From: Cyanobacteria bacterium UBA3301
Lineage (GTDB): Bacteria > Cyanobacteriota > Vampirovibrionia > Gastranaerophilales > Gastranaerophilaceae
Length of the DNA stretch: 64,000 nt
Assembly: GCA_002361485.1 (NCBI GenBank)
Contig: DESZ01000030.1
Location: 1 to 64,000, forward strand
Direction: 5' to 3'
Of the stretch, positions 8,295-16,803 are shown in pieces. A program made the translations under genes and the position numbers. Numbering within the stretch: position 1 is the first letter of the stretch; the number at the start of each line of letters is the position of its first letter. Under the pieces are notes generated by a model. The model did no database searches. It had not been told where the DNA came from and worked only from the letters and a program-made list of their open reading frames with translations.

Positions 8295-8855
8295 ATGGAC
8301 GAAAATCAAACAAATATTGAAAATGTAACAATAGAGAATGATTCGGATAAAAGACATCATTGTTCTGTTTGGAAATGTATTTTGATGGGAATTTTAATTT
8401 TTCTTGGCGCATTTTGTGCCGCTTATGTAATTCTTGATTGGTATTTTAAATCTTTTTTAATTCCAAACACTATGTTATATCCTGATTACGGAATGGAAAA
8501 ATTTATCAAACATGATTTTGACAGAATGGAAAAATTTGCACGGAATAATAACAAAATTTTGCAGGAAAAATCATCAAATATTATTCGCATAAAGCAAGAT
8601 GATAATGAATATAAAATCTATATAGATTTAAAAGCTTTTGACAATAATGAAAACAACGTAAATATAATAAACGAAAATAATACCCTTACAATAAACGGAA
8701 AATCAATCAAAAAATCAAAAAATCAGGAACATATTTTACGATTTCAACAAAGCTATATGTTCGGAGATAATGTAGATTTGAATAATCTCAAAAAAGAAAC
8801 TGACGGTGAGTATCTTGTAGTTTCACTTCCAATAAATAAAGGTAATAATGATTAG
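8295..8855 (+). CDS. Membrane-anchored Hsp20/alpha-crystallin-like protein
   Basis: 186 residues. A charged N-terminus (1-22) is followed by one strongly hydrophobic segment at about 26-49 and a linker. Residues about 92-186 follow the alpha-crystallin domain plan: a beta-strand start IIRIKQDDNEYKIYIDL, the loop V-N-I-I-N-E-N-N-T-L-T-I-N-G-K, an aromatic strand FQQSYMFGDNVDL, and the closing YLVVSLPINK, equivalent to GvLtvtlPK. Small heat-shock proteins bind unfolding proteins. Here the chaperone fold would be tethered to the membrane. The start has AAAGGAG ten bases upstream. It is followed by a terminator and then ruvC. Confidence 0.78.
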   Translation: MDENQTNIENVTIENDSDKRHHCSVWKCILMGILIFLGAFCAAYVILDWYFKSFLIPNTMLYPDYGMEKFIKHDFDRMEKFARNNNKILQEKSSNIIRIKQDDNEYKIYIDLKAFDNNENNVNIINENNTLTINGKSIKKSKNQEHILRFQQSYMFGDNVDLNNLKKETDGEYLVVSLPINKGNND

Positions 8856-8863
8856 AATAAAAA

Positions 8864-8897
8864 AATAAAGGATATTTATTTATCCTTTATTTTTTTA
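8864..8897 (+). terminator. Intrinsic terminator after the Hsp20-like gene
   Basis: An 11-bp stem AATAAAGGATA/TATCCTTTATT with a 6-base loop, followed by a T-run. The ruvC promoter begins directly after it. Confidence 0.8.
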
Positions 8898-8903
8898 TAT
8901 AAT
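8898..8903 (+). promoter_or_regulatory. -10 element TATAAT of ruvC, leaderless type
   Basis: A perfect TATAAT ends six bases before the ruvC ATG. No Shine-Dalgarno sequence lies between them. The expected start of transcription falls on or beside the A of ATG. Confidence 0.6.
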
Positions 8904-8909
8904 ACCATT

Positions 8910-9398
8910 ATGAAGATTTTAGGAATAGATCCGGGAATGGCGATAGTCGGGTATTGTATTCTCGATTTTGACGGGAAAAATATTATACTCGAACATTCAG
9001 GTTCAATTCAGACAGATAAAAATAAGGGTGAGAGCGCAAGGTTATTGGAAATTTTCAATGATATCAAAACCATTATTGAAACATATAAACCTGATGTTTG
9101 TGCAATAGAGAAATTATTTTTCTTCAGGAACTATACAACAGTTATGCCCGTTGCACACGCTCGCGGGGTAATATTATTGGCTTTGGAACAATTTAATATT
9201 CCTGTTTATGAATACACTCCGATTGAAGTGAAACAAATTCTTACAGGTTACGGCAGGGCAACGAAAAAAGAAGTTGAACAGATGGTAAAAATAAGTTTAA
9301 ATGTCGATAAACTGCCCAAACTTGATGATACGGTCGATTCTATTGCGATTGCTATTTGCTACACAAGACGCGAAGGACTTGAAGCAAGGTTTACTTAA
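8910..9398 (+). CDS. ruvC: Holliday junction resolvase RuvC
   Basis: A 162-residue endonuclease that cuts four-way DNA junctions during recombination repair, working with the RuvAB motor. The four acidic catalytic residues are in their family places: Asp7 in MKILGIDPG, Glu67 in CAIEKLFF, and Asp140/Asp143 in KLDDTVDSIAIA. Length is normal. No ruvA or ruvB lies nearby, as is common outside the Proteobacteria. The gene has its own promoter immediately after a terminator and lacks a Shine-Dalgarno site. Confidence 0.96.
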   Translation: MKILGIDPGMAIVGYCILDFDGKNIILEHSGSIQTDKNKGESARLLEIFNDIKTIIETYKPDVCAIEKLFFFRNYTTVMPVAHARGVILLALEQFNIPVYEYTPIEVKQILTGYGRATKKEVEQMVKISLNVDKLPKLDDTVDSIAIAICYTRREGLEARFT

Positions 9399-9402
9399 TA
9401 AA

Positions 9403-9431
9403 TTGTGTTTATATTTTTAAAATGCTAAAAT
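9403..9431 (+). promoter_or_regulatory. Promoter TTGTGT-17-TAAAAT, leaderless type
   Basis: TTGTGT at 9403-9408 and TAAAAT at 9426-9431 are separated by 17 bases. The -10 ends six bases before the ATG at 9438, and no Shine-Dalgarno sequence is present. Confidence 0.6.
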
Positions 9432-9437
9432 ATTTTT

Positions 9438-9917
9438 ATGGATAAATCCGTATTTAAAAGTTTTGTAGTTTTAAGTTTAATTGTCGGCATAATATTTGGA
9501 GTGCTTTCACCTGTTCCGATACTGGGAACGATTGTATTATTGGCTTTATTATTTTTGTCTGCACCATTAGTAATGATTTATCTTATAATGGACGGCAAAT
9601 TCGATTTGGAAACCATCAAAGACAGTATCGTATACGGTGCAATAGCAGGAATGTTTGCTAATATTTCTTTTGCGTTTACTTATGCAATAATCACCGCAAT
9701 AATATACGCAATAACGCAATACAGTTCTAATTTGCTGCTAACAACCATGATAATAAATTCACCGATTTGGCTTCTTATTGTTGTAATATTGTTTATGGGT
9801 GTACTGACAGCAACTACAAATGCGTTTTCAGGTCTTGCAACTTATTATGCAATTAATTTAATCAGAGATATATACGAGAAAAAACATAACAATAGTAATA
9901 ACAATTTTAAATTATAA
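9438..9917 (+). CDS. Small polytopic membrane protein, unknown
   Basis: 159 residues, nearly all hydrophobic, with about four membrane segments (roughly 7-30, 34-53, 70-95 and 105-140). The short cytoplasmic tail ends in a Lys/Asn-rich stretch. No conserved catalytic or transport motif is recognised. It lies 13 bp ahead of mtnA and could be co-transcribed with it, but no functional link can be inferred. Confidence 0.8.
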   Translation: MDKSVFKSFVVLSLIVGIIFGVLSPVPILGTIVLLALLFLSAPLVMIYLIMDGKFDLETIKDSIVYGAIAGMFANISFAFTYAIITAIIYAITQYSSNLLLTTMIINSPIWLLIVVILFMGVLTATTNAFSGLATYYAINLIRDIYEKKHNNSNNNFKL

Positions 9918-9930
9918 AAAGGAATATAAA

Positions 9931-10992
9931 ATGGCGGAATTTAAATCAAAAATCAGAACAATAGAATGGATAGATACATATTCAAGAATGGCAGATCAAA
10001 CAAAATATCCTGACAAATTTGAATTTATAGATATTAAAACAGGACAAGAAATGTTTGATGCCATAAAAAATATGGTTGTACGCGGAGCGCCGGCTATCGG
10101 TATTGCTGGTGCGCATGGTGTTGTTTTATATGCACAGGAATTGAAAGATAAAAATTTATCCTTTGAAGAATTTAAAAAAGAATTATTAAACAAATCAGAT
10201 TATCTTGTAACCTCAAGACCAACTGCCGTAAATTTGTATTGGGCTGTTGAAAAGCAAAAAGAAATAATTAAAAATTCAACTTCCGATATTGAAAGTCTTA
10301 TAGAAGAATTGAGAATAAACGGCAAAAAACTTGAATTGGAAGATATTGAGATTAATAAAAAAATTGGGGATTACGGAGCCATGGTTGTACCAAAAGGCGC
10401 AACAATTCTTACCCATTGCAACGCGGGAGCATTGGCAACGGTTGGATATGGCACTGCATTAGGCGTTGTTCGTTCAGCTTTTGCTAAAGACCCGACAATT
10501 CAAGTGTTTGCAGACGAAACCCGACCAAGACAACAGGGTGCAAGAATTACAACATTAGAATTAAAAATGGACGGAATACCTGTAACTTTGATTACAGATG
10601 GAATGTGTTCATATTTTATGAAAAAAGGAATGATAAATATGGTTGTAGTCGGAGCTGACAGGATTGCCGCAAACGGGGATGCCGCAAACAAAATCGGAAC
10701 ATATACCGTTGCAATTGCCGCTAAATATCATAATATCCCGTTCTATGTCGCAGCACCCCTATCAACAATAGATACAAATATTCAATCGGGAGAAGAAATA
10801 GTAATAGAAGAACGTCCGCACGAGGAAGTAACAATGATTAACGGGAAAAATATTTGCCCTGAAGGAGTAAATGTTATAAATCCCGCTTTTGATGTAACTC
10901 CTCACGAACTTATTACGGGAATTATAACAGAAAAAGGTATCTTAAAACCGGATTATAAAACATCAATAAAAAACGCTTTTAACAATCAATAA
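9931..10992 (+). CDS. mtnA: S-methyl-5-thioribose-1-phosphate isomerase
   Basis: A 353-residue enzyme of the methionine salvage pathway that converts methylthioribose 1-phosphate to methylthioribulose 1-phosphate. Family motifs are clear: RGAPAIGIAGA near 51, SRPTAVNL at 95-102, THCNAGALAT with the catalytic Cys163, ADETRPRQQGARIT at 194-207, and VVGADRIAANGDAANKIGT with the catalytic Asp243. The start has AAAGGAA upstream. No other salvage gene is in the window, so the enzyme may serve a short methylthioribose-recycling route or be encoded apart from its partners. The related ribose-1,5-bisphosphate isomerase is a less likely alternative. Confidence 0.95.
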   Translation: MAEFKSKIRTIEWIDTYSRMADQTKYPDKFEFIDIKTGQEMFDAIKNMVVRGAPAIGIAGAHGVVLYAQELKDKNLSFEEFKKELLNKSDYLVTSRPTAVNLYWAVEKQKEIIKNSTSDIESLIEELRINGKKLELEDIEINKKIGDYGAMVVPKGATILTHCNAGALATVGYGTALGVVRSAFAKDPTIQVFADETRPRQQGARITTLELKMDGIPVTLITDGMCSYFMKKGMINMVVVGADRIAANGDAANKIGTYTVAIAAKYHNIPFYVAAPLSTIDTNIQSGEEIVIEERPHEEVTMINGKNICPEGVNVINPAFDVTPHELITGIITEKGILKPDYKTSIKNAFNNQ

Positions 10993-11003
10993 GGAGAGAA
11001 TAA

Positions 11004-11447
11004 ATGGATAAAACATCTAAAATTTTTATTGCAGTTATGGCATTACTATTTGTCGGCGTAACAGCTGTGGTATTTTTCGGCGGGAATTCTTATGAACTCC
11101 AAAATATCGGTAAAAATTCAGCCCCTTCGCAAACACAAAATGACAGCAGCCAAAAAATTGATAATGGAAGTTTTCAGCCATATATGGATATTATGCACGA
11201 AAAAATAACAAAAAAATGGACTCCGCCTCAAACTGATAAAGATGCCGATGTAACGGTTGAATATACAATAATGAAAAACGGCTATGTTAAAGACCCTAGG
11301 ATTGTAAAATCCTCAGGCAATAATGCGATTGATAAATCTGCAATTGATGCTTTGAATAATGCATCTCCGCTTCCGCCTTTACCGTTATCTTACGATAAGG
11401 ACAGTATAAATGTTAAATTTAACTTTACCGTAAAAGCTTCTGAATAA
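11004..11447 (+). CDS. TonB/TolA C-terminal-domain protein
   Basis: 147 residues: an N-terminal membrane anchor at about 7-27, a Ser/Gln/Asn-rich linker, and a C-terminal domain (about 62-147) with the TonB/TolA pattern. That includes I-x-K-K-W-x-P-P, V-x-V-x-Y-x-I-x-K-x-G, IVKSSGNNAIDKSAIDAL and a final beta strand. Such domains cross the periplasm and touch outer-membrane proteins. It is much shorter than a true TonB and has no Pro-rich spacer, so a role in envelope export beside the TolC gene that follows is possible. It starts 11 bp after mtnA with AAGGAGAG ahead of ATG. Confidence 0.82.
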   Translation: MDKTSKIFIAVMALLFVGVTAVVFFGGNSYELQNIGKNSAPSQTQNDSSQKIDNGSFQPYMDIMHEKITKKWTPPQTDKDADVTVEYTIMKNGYVKDPRIVKSSGNNAIDKSAIDALNNASPLPPLPLSYDKDSINVKFNFTVKASE

Positions 11448-11544
11448 TTATATCTATACTTTATTTCATTCTTTTATATGACAAAAAATGAACAAAAATA
11501 TGTTTTAATCGTTATATAAATGTATAAAGTATGAAGGAACAAAT

Positions 11545-13062
11545 TTGAATATATATAAAAAGATAATAGCAACAATGCTTGCTGCTACTTTTTTGATTAG
11601 TCCGCAAGCGTTCGCTATAGGGGAAACAAAAGCTTCCGTACAAAATTTTGATACATCAAGTGTAAAAGTAAAACAAGGTTCTGTATTAAGTTTAAACGAT
11701 TGTATCGGGATTGCACTAAATAACAGCGCCGCAATAAAACAGGCACGATACAATTACGGAATATCAAAAGCCAATGTCGGAATTGCACGTTCGGAATTTT
11801 TCCCTACAATCGGAGTAGGCACAGGATATAATTATACAGATACCCATACAAAAAGATATAACTACGATAATAAGTTATATAATCTTAATGCTAATATAAA
11901 TCAATTGTTATTTAATTTTGGTAAAACAAATGCCAGAATAAAAATGCAAAGATTTTACCTTATAGCCGATGAATACAATTTTTATGATACCGTCAGAAAA
12001 ATAACTTTTGACGTTAAGCAGAAATATTACCAGCTTTTAGCGGCTCGCGCTGCTGTTTTAATTAACGAAGCATATGTAGACATAAACGAACGCAACTATC
12101 AGCGCACAAAAGCCTATTACGATGAAGGTTTAAAATCAAAAATTGACCTTGTTAATGCCGAAGTTACATTAAGTGATTCTAAAATCGGACTCATACAATC
12201 TCAAACGGCTTACGAAAACGCAATAGTATATTTAAACAATGCAATGTACCTTACCAATGCCCCGAAATACAATATCGAAGGGCAAGACGGGTTTAATATT
12301 GAAAATAATGTCGCCCCTGTTGATTTGACAAAATTTGAACAAATAAAAGAAGGCGAAATATCCTCAATACCGACGGATATTGATGATGCAAAATTTGCAA
12401 CGGCAGTAGAAAAATTGGAAGTTTTAACGGATTATAAATTTGAAAAATTCCCGTATTCATTTGACGAATGTTTAAAAATTGCCGACAAAAACAGAGCGGA
12501 TATAAAAGCTTATTCCGCAACCGTAGATGCATTAAAAGAAAATCTTTTATATGTAAAAAGGAATTATTATCCTGAAATCTCCGCAACGGCAGGTTACGGT
12601 TTTAGAGATCAGGAAACCACAAATTCGTTTAACGTCGGGGTAAATCTGTCCAGTTCATTAAATATAATGAACCATACAAATCAGGTAGATGCCGCAAAAT
12701 ATCACGTTGATATCGCTCAAAGTTCATTAGACCAATTAACGCAGGACATATACTTTGAAATACAAAACGCATATATAGATATGATTCAATTGGAAAAACA
12801 AATTCCGCTCCAAGGTGTGAAAGTTAAGCAGACTTTTGAAAATTATCAACTTGCAGAAGGCAGATATTATGTCGGTTTAGGCGATTACATAGAATTGCAG
12901 GATGCAAAAGTTAATTATAACAACGCGCAGCATTCATATATTGAAACAATATATCGATATAACGTAGCAAGAGCGAATTTAGAAAGTGTAATAGCTTTAC
13001 CTCAAAAGGTTAGCGCAACATTAGAGGAAAAATCAAATGGACGTAAAAAAACTAAAAAATAA
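11545..13062 (+). CDS. TolC-family outer-membrane efflux protein
   Basis: 505 residues with a signal peptide (about 1-24, cut after QAFA). Two related halves each carry the outer-membrane efflux repeat: SLNDCIGIALNNSAAIKQAR near 52 and SFDECLKIADKNRADIKAY near 305. Long helical segments follow, with FFPTIGVGTGYNYTDT-like beta stretches. It would form the trimeric outer-membrane channel for the MacA/MacB pump encoded next. The start is TTG at 11545, with GAAGGA eight bases upstream. The nearby ATG at 11531 runs into a stop at once. The 3' end overlaps the adaptor gene by 26 bp, showing translational coupling. Confidence 0.93.
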   Translation: MNIYKKIIATMLAATFLISPQAFAIGETKASVQNFDTSSVKVKQGSVLSLNDCIGIALNNSAAIKQARYNYGISKANVGIARSEFFPTIGVGTGYNYTDTHTKRYNYDNKLYNLNANINQLLFNFGKTNARIKMQRFYLIADEYNFYDTVRKITFDVKQKYYQLLAARAAVLINEAYVDINERNYQRTKAYYDEGLKSKIDLVNAEVTLSDSKIGLIQSQTAYENAIVYLNNAMYLTNAPKYNIEGQDGFNIENNVAPVDLTKFEQIKEGEISSIPTDIDDAKFATAVEKLEVLTDYKFEKFPYSFDECLKIADKNRADIKAYSATVDALKENLLYVKRNYYPEISATAGYGFRDQETTNSFNVGVNLSSSLNIMNHTNQVDAAKYHVDIAQSSLDQLTQDIYFEIQNAYIDMIQLEKQIPLQGVKVKQTFENYQLAEGRYYVGLGDYIELQDAKVNYNNAQHSYIETIYRYNVARANLESVIALPQKVSATLEEKSNGRKKTKK

Positions 13063-14224
13063 AAAAGTTATAGCATTAGCCGCCTTATTATTAATAGGCG
13101 GTATATGGCTAAAATTTTATATAACCGACAACAAAGTGCATTATGAAACAAAAGAACTTGAACGATGCACAATAACGCAGGTTGTAGAAGCTTCAGGGAC
13201 AATAAACCCTGTCAACATTGTCAGTGTTGGTTCAACAGTATCAGGCTTGATGAAAGAAATATATGTTGATTATAATTCTGAAGTAAAAAAAGGACAGCTT
13301 TTGGCTCAAATCGACCCTGCAACTTTTCAGGCGCAAGTTGACCAGAACATGGCACAAATAAATAATGCCGAAGCTAATCTTGCAAAATTAAATGCCGAAA
13401 TGGTTTATGCTCAAAAGACTTATAACCGCTATAAAAATCTTTATTCAAAGAATTTTATAGCACGAAGCGAACTTGACCAAGCTGAAAGTGAATACTTAGC
13501 AAAACAAGCATCAATCGGCGCACAACGAGCTTCTATCGCACAGGCAAGAGCAAATTTGAATACATCAATGACAAATTTAGGATATACAAAAATAATCGCT
13601 CCTGTTGACGGAACAATTATTAAACGTGCAATAGATGTTGGGCAACCGGTTGCAGCAAGTTTCCAAGCTCCGGAATTATTTACAATTGCACAAGATTTGA
13701 AGAAAATGCAAATAGAAGTAAACGTATCTGAAGCTGATATCGGCAACGTTAAAGCAGGACAAGAAGTAGAATATACACTTGACGGATATCCTGATTCAAC
13801 ATTTCACGGGGAAGTTACCCAAGTCAGATTGGATTCCACAACAACATCAAACGTTGTAACATATACGGTAATTGTAAGTGTTGATAATGAAGATTTAAAA
13901 TTAAAACCGGGCATGACGGCTAATGTATCAATAATAACAAGCAAAAGCGCAAATGTATTATGCGCCCCGACAATTGCACTAAAATATTCCCCTGAAGCAG
14001 GCGGACAAAAATACAAAGAACAGGGAATCTGGATACTTGACGACAAAGAACCGAAAAGAATAACCATAAAAGAAGGTGCCAGTGATGATACAAATGTTGA
14101 AATAATTTCAAATAAAATAAAAGACGGCGATAAGGTTATTTTAAGTTCAACAGGCGGTAAAAAATCTTCGAAAAATACCCCAACAGGCACAAGACGCCGC
14201 GGCGGCCCTCCGGGAATGTTTTAA
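13037..14224 (+). CDS. macA: MacA-like periplasmic adaptor (membrane fusion protein)
   Basis: 395 residues. One N-terminal membrane segment (about 10-28) is followed by a biotinyl-lipoyl half (VSGLMKEIYVDYNSEVKKGQLLAQIDP near 70-95), a helical hairpin rich in Ala/Gln, the second lipoyl half (IIAPVDGTIIKRAIDVGQPV near 190) and beta-barrel domains. The Arg/Gly/Pro-rich tail ends in PPGMF. It should link the inner-membrane MacB pump to TolC. The gene begins inside the end of the TolC gene and is followed 12 bp later by the ATPase gene, forming one operon. Confidence 0.93.
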   Translation: MDVKKLKNKKVIALAALLLIGGIWLKFYITDNKVHYETKELERCTITQVVEASGTINPVNIVSVGSTVSGLMKEIYVDYNSEVKKGQLLAQIDPATFQAQVDQNMAQINNAEANLAKLNAEMVYAQKTYNRYKNLYSKNFIARSELDQAESEYLAKQASIGAQRASIAQARANLNTSMTNLGYTKIIAPVDGTIIKRAIDVGQPVAASFQAPELFTIAQDLKKMQIEVNVSEADIGNVKAGQEVEYTLDGYPDSTFHGEVTQVRLDSTTTSNVVTYTVIVSVDNEDLKLKPGMTANVSIITSKSANVLCAPTIALKYSPEAGGQKYKEQGIWILDDKEPKRITIKEGASDDTNVEIISNKIKDGDKVILSSTGGKKSSKNTPTGTRRRGGPPGMF

Positions 14225-14236
14225 AGGGGTAAATAA

Positions 14237-14953
14237 ATGGATTTAATCGAAGTAAAACATGCTATAAAAACATATTCAACAGGCGAAGAATCATTCAATG
14301 CGCTTGATGATGTATCATTAAATGTAAGAAAAGGTGAATTTGTTGCAATCATGGGAACTTCAGGTTCAGGAAAGTCAACCTTTATGAATATGCTTGGCAC
14401 ATTAGATAAACCAAATTCAGGAGAATACTATCTTGAAGGTGAAGATATGCTCCATTTGGATTCTGACAGTCTTGCAAAAGTTCGCTGCGAAAAAATGGGG
14501 TTCGTGTTTCAGGGATTTAATCTTATTTCAAGAACATCAGCCCTTGATAATGTTTGTTTGCCTATGATTTATAAGGGAATACCCGAAGAAGAACGTATCG
14601 AACGCGGTAAAAAGGCATTAGAAATCGTGGGTTTAAAAAATCGTGAAGACCACATGCCAAACCAAATGTCAGGCGGGCAACAACAGCGTGTTGCAATAGC
14701 AAGAGCATTGGTTAACGATGCGCCGTTGATTTTAGCAGATGAACCGACAGGTAATTTAGATACAAAAACAAGTATCGAAGTTATGGAATTTTTTGTCAGC
14801 CTTAATGAAAAACTCGGCAAAACCATTGTTCTTGTAACTCACGAACCCGATATTGCGGAGTACACACAAAGAGTCGTGAAATTCAAAGACGGGAAAATAG
14901 TTCTTGATATGCCCAAAACAGAGTGGGCAAAACACAGAACAAGGGAAACGTAA
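14237..14953 (+). CDS. MacB-type ABC transporter ATPase
   Basis: 238 residues, complete for the LolD/MacB ATPase class. It has Walker A GTSGSGKST at about 40-48, the Q-loop FVFQGFNL near 92, signature SGGQQQRVAIARAL at about 144-157, Walker B PLILADEPTGNLD at about 163-175, and switch His in LVTHEPDIA. It would power the permease encoded next. In E. coli MacB the ATPase and permease are one polypeptide. Here they are separate, as in many other bacteria. AAAGGGG precedes the ATG. Confidence 0.95.
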   Translation: MDLIEVKHAIKTYSTGEESFNALDDVSLNVRKGEFVAIMGTSGSGKSTFMNMLGTLDKPNSGEYYLEGEDMLHLDSDSLAKVRCEKMGFVFQGFNLISRTSALDNVCLPMIYKGIPEEERIERGKKALEIVGLKNREDHMPNQMSGGQQQRVAIARALVNDAPLILADEPTGNLDTKTSIEVMEFFVSLNEKLGKTIVLVTHEPDIAEYTQRVVKFKDGKIVLDMPKTEWAKHRTRET

Positions 14954-15002
14954 TATTAATTGAGAGGTTGAAAAGTTTAGTGGTTGAAAGGTTGAAAATA
15001 TA

Positions 15003-16232
15003 ATGCTTGATTTCAAATCAATATTCAAAATGGCAAAAATATCTTTAAGAATAAACCGCATGCGCTCAATGCTTACCAGTTTAGGTATAATTATCGGCGT
15101 CAGCGCGGTAATTATAATGCTTGCAGTCGGTTCTGGGGCAAGCAAAAAAATTGCAGCCGATATGGAATCTATGGGAAGCAATCTTCTTATGGTGCGTTCC
15201 GCATCAGCCAAATCAGGCGGAGTACGTATGGGTTCGGGGACAAAACCGACACTTACTCTGAAAGATGCGGATGCCATTGAACAAAAAGCACGAGGGATAC
15301 TTGCAATAGCACCATATTCCGCAGAAGGCAAACAAATTACATACGGCAATCAAAATTGGTCAACTTCTATCGGCGGAACAACAACACAATATTTTAGAAT
15401 AAGAAACTACGAAATAGAGGCAGGCAGAGGCTTTTTGCCTGAAGAAATAAAAAATAGTATAAAAGTTGCCGTATTAGGTCAAACCGTATCATCTGAGCTT
15501 TTTGGCGACGTTGACCCGATAGGAAAAACCATCCGTATAGGAAATATTCCGTTTAATGTTATAGGATTATTAAAACCGAAAGGCTCAAGCGGAATGGGAC
15601 AAGACCAAGACGACATAGTATTTATCCCGATAACTACCGCACAAAGAAAAGTATTCGGAACTGATTTCCCCGGAACAGTTTCCATGATAACGGTTCAGGC
15701 TCAGAATGACCAAGTCATATCACTCGCGCAGGAAGATATTACGGAAATTCTAAAAACTCGCCATCATATCGGCACAAAACAAGATAACGATTTTGAAATA
15801 AGAAATCTTGCCGAGATGCAGGAAACAATAAAATCAACAACAAAAACCATGTCATTATTATTAGGCGCAATAGCAGGCGTTTCCCTAATAGTAGGCGGTA
15901 TCGGCATTATGAACATTATGCTTGTATCCGTAACAGAAAGAACAAAGGAAATCGGAATAAGAATGGCTATCGGTGCAAAAGCTTCTGATATAAGATTTCA
16001 ATTTTTAATAGAATCATTTTTATTATCTATGTCAGGTGGGTTCAGCGGTATCGTTGTCGGTATTGTTGGAGCATGGCTCATGCACGTCTGGGCCGGCATG
16101 AATATTGCCATAACCCTGCCATCCATTCTGTTATCTTTAGGATTTTCCGCCGCAATAGGGATAGGCTTCGGATATTATCCCGCGTATAAAGCATCTTTAC
16201 TGAATCCTATTGATGCACTAAGATATGAATAA
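15003..16232 (+). CDS. MacB-type ABC transporter permease
   Basis: 409 residues with the FtsX/MacB layout. One membrane segment is at about 20-42, followed by a large periplasmic domain of about 230 residues. Three membrane segments follow at about 280-305, 335-360 and 370-395, with the conserved GGIGIMNIMLVSVTERTKEIG at the start of the C-terminal set. With the preceding ATPase, adaptor and TolC it forms a complete tripartite exporter. The substrate cannot be inferred. The 49-bp gap from the ATPase gene contains two related GAGGTTGAAAA/AAGGTTGAAAA stretches, of which the second may act as the ribosome-binding site. Confidence 0.94.
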   Translation: MLDFKSIFKMAKISLRINRMRSMLTSLGIIIGVSAVIIMLAVGSGASKKIAADMESMGSNLLMVRSASAKSGGVRMGSGTKPTLTLKDADAIEQKARGILAIAPYSAEGKQITYGNQNWSTSIGGTTTQYFRIRNYEIEAGRGFLPEEIKNSIKVAVLGQTVSSELFGDVDPIGKTIRIGNIPFNVIGLLKPKGSSGMGQDQDDIVFIPITTAQRKVFGTDFPGTVSMITVQAQNDQVISLAQEDITEILKTRHHIGTKQDNDFEIRNLAEMQETIKSTTKTMSLLLGAIAGVSLIVGGIGIMNIMLVSVTERTKEIGIRMAIGAKASDIRFQFLIESFLLSMSGGFSGIVVGIVGAWLMHVWAGMNIAITLPSILLSLGFSAAIGIGFGYYPAYKASLLNPIDALRYE

Positions 16233-16236
16233 TTAA

Positions 16237-16265
16237 AAAGCCTTGCTATATAACTGCAAGGCTTT
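16237..16265. terminator. Terminator between macB operon and convergent gene
   Basis: A 10-bp perfect stem AAAGCCTTGC/GCAAGGCTTT with a 9-base loop, AT-rich on both sides. It can serve either direction. Confidence 0.8.
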
Positions 16266-16289
16266 ATATATAAAATTCCTGATTATTTT

Positions 16290-16691
16290 TTATTCTGCTT
16301 TTTGAGATTTATCTTTTTTGGTAAATAGACTTTTTATTCCTTTAAATAAACCGGAGAATACATTACCGATGAATTTTCCGACAGGTTTTAGAACCCCATT
16401 CCAAATGAATTTTCCGACAGGTTTTAAAACACCGTTCCATATAAATTTTCCGACAGGCTTTAGAACTCCGTTCCATACAGCTGTTGCCGCTGTTCCGATT
16501 GCATGCCTAATTTTTGGAGAACCGATAATTATTCCTGCGGCTATTCCTGTCAAAGCTCCATAGGTAGCATCTTTTGACCAGATAGAACCCATTCCGTAAC
16601 CGCAGCATGGCCCGCCCATCATCATAGGCGGAGGCGGACAGCAAAACCCGCCGTTTGTATATATATTTGTTTGTTTAATATATAATGACAT
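16290..16691 (-). CDS. Small protein with three 12-residue repeats
   Basis: 133 residues of unknown function. The N-terminus holds a Cys/Pro/Met/Gly-rich block (CCPPPPMMMGGPCCGYG at about 17-33). Next comes a Gly/Ala/Ile hydrophobic stretch (YGALTGIAAGIIIGSP) that could insert in a membrane. Three near-identical copies of WNGVLKPVGKFI follow at about 72-107, then an amphipathic Lys-rich tail. The repeat is positively charged and amphipathic, so a surface-active or membrane-binding role is possible. GAGAGG lies about ten bases before ATG. It may be a lineage-specific small envelope protein, but no family is recognised. Confidence 0.7.
   Translation of the reverse strand: MSLYIKQTNIYTNGGFCCPPPPMMMGGPCCGYGMGSIWSKDATYGALTGIAAGIIIGSPKIRHAIGTAATAVWNGVLKPVGKFIWNGVLKPVGKFIWNGVLKPVGKFIGNVFSGLFKGIKSLFTKKDKSQKAE
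16369..16476 (-). repeat. Three 36-bp tandem repeats within a gene
   Basis: Units at 16369-16404, 16405-16440 and 16441-16476 share ATTTTCCGACAGG and a CCATTCC/CCGTTCC end. They differ mostly at silent positions, so the repeated peptide is conserved more tightly than the DNA. Confidence 0.85.
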
Positions 16692-16768
16692 GCTTTAATA
16701 CCTCTCATATATATAAAGTATATAAACTATAAATATTTGCTCTTTTTAATTTTAAAGCTTTACAATTC

Positions 16769-16797
16769 TTAATAAATATTGACAATCATGATATAAT
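16769..16797 (+). promoter_or_regulatory. Promoter TTAATA-17-TATAAT, leaderless type
   Basis: TATAAT at 16792-16797 ends six bases before the ATG at 16804, with a weak -35 17 bases upstream and no Shine-Dalgarno sequence. Confidence 0.55.
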
Positions 16798-16803
16798 ATT
16801 AAT

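Noticed and set aside
9918..9930. SAM or related riboswitch before mtnA
   Set aside because: Only 13 bp separate mtnA from the upstream gene, and no riboswitch core is visible.
13804..14190. Long minus-strand frames within macA, folP and other genes
   Set aside because: They are antisense shadows of strong genes. None has a credible ribosome-binding site or domain.
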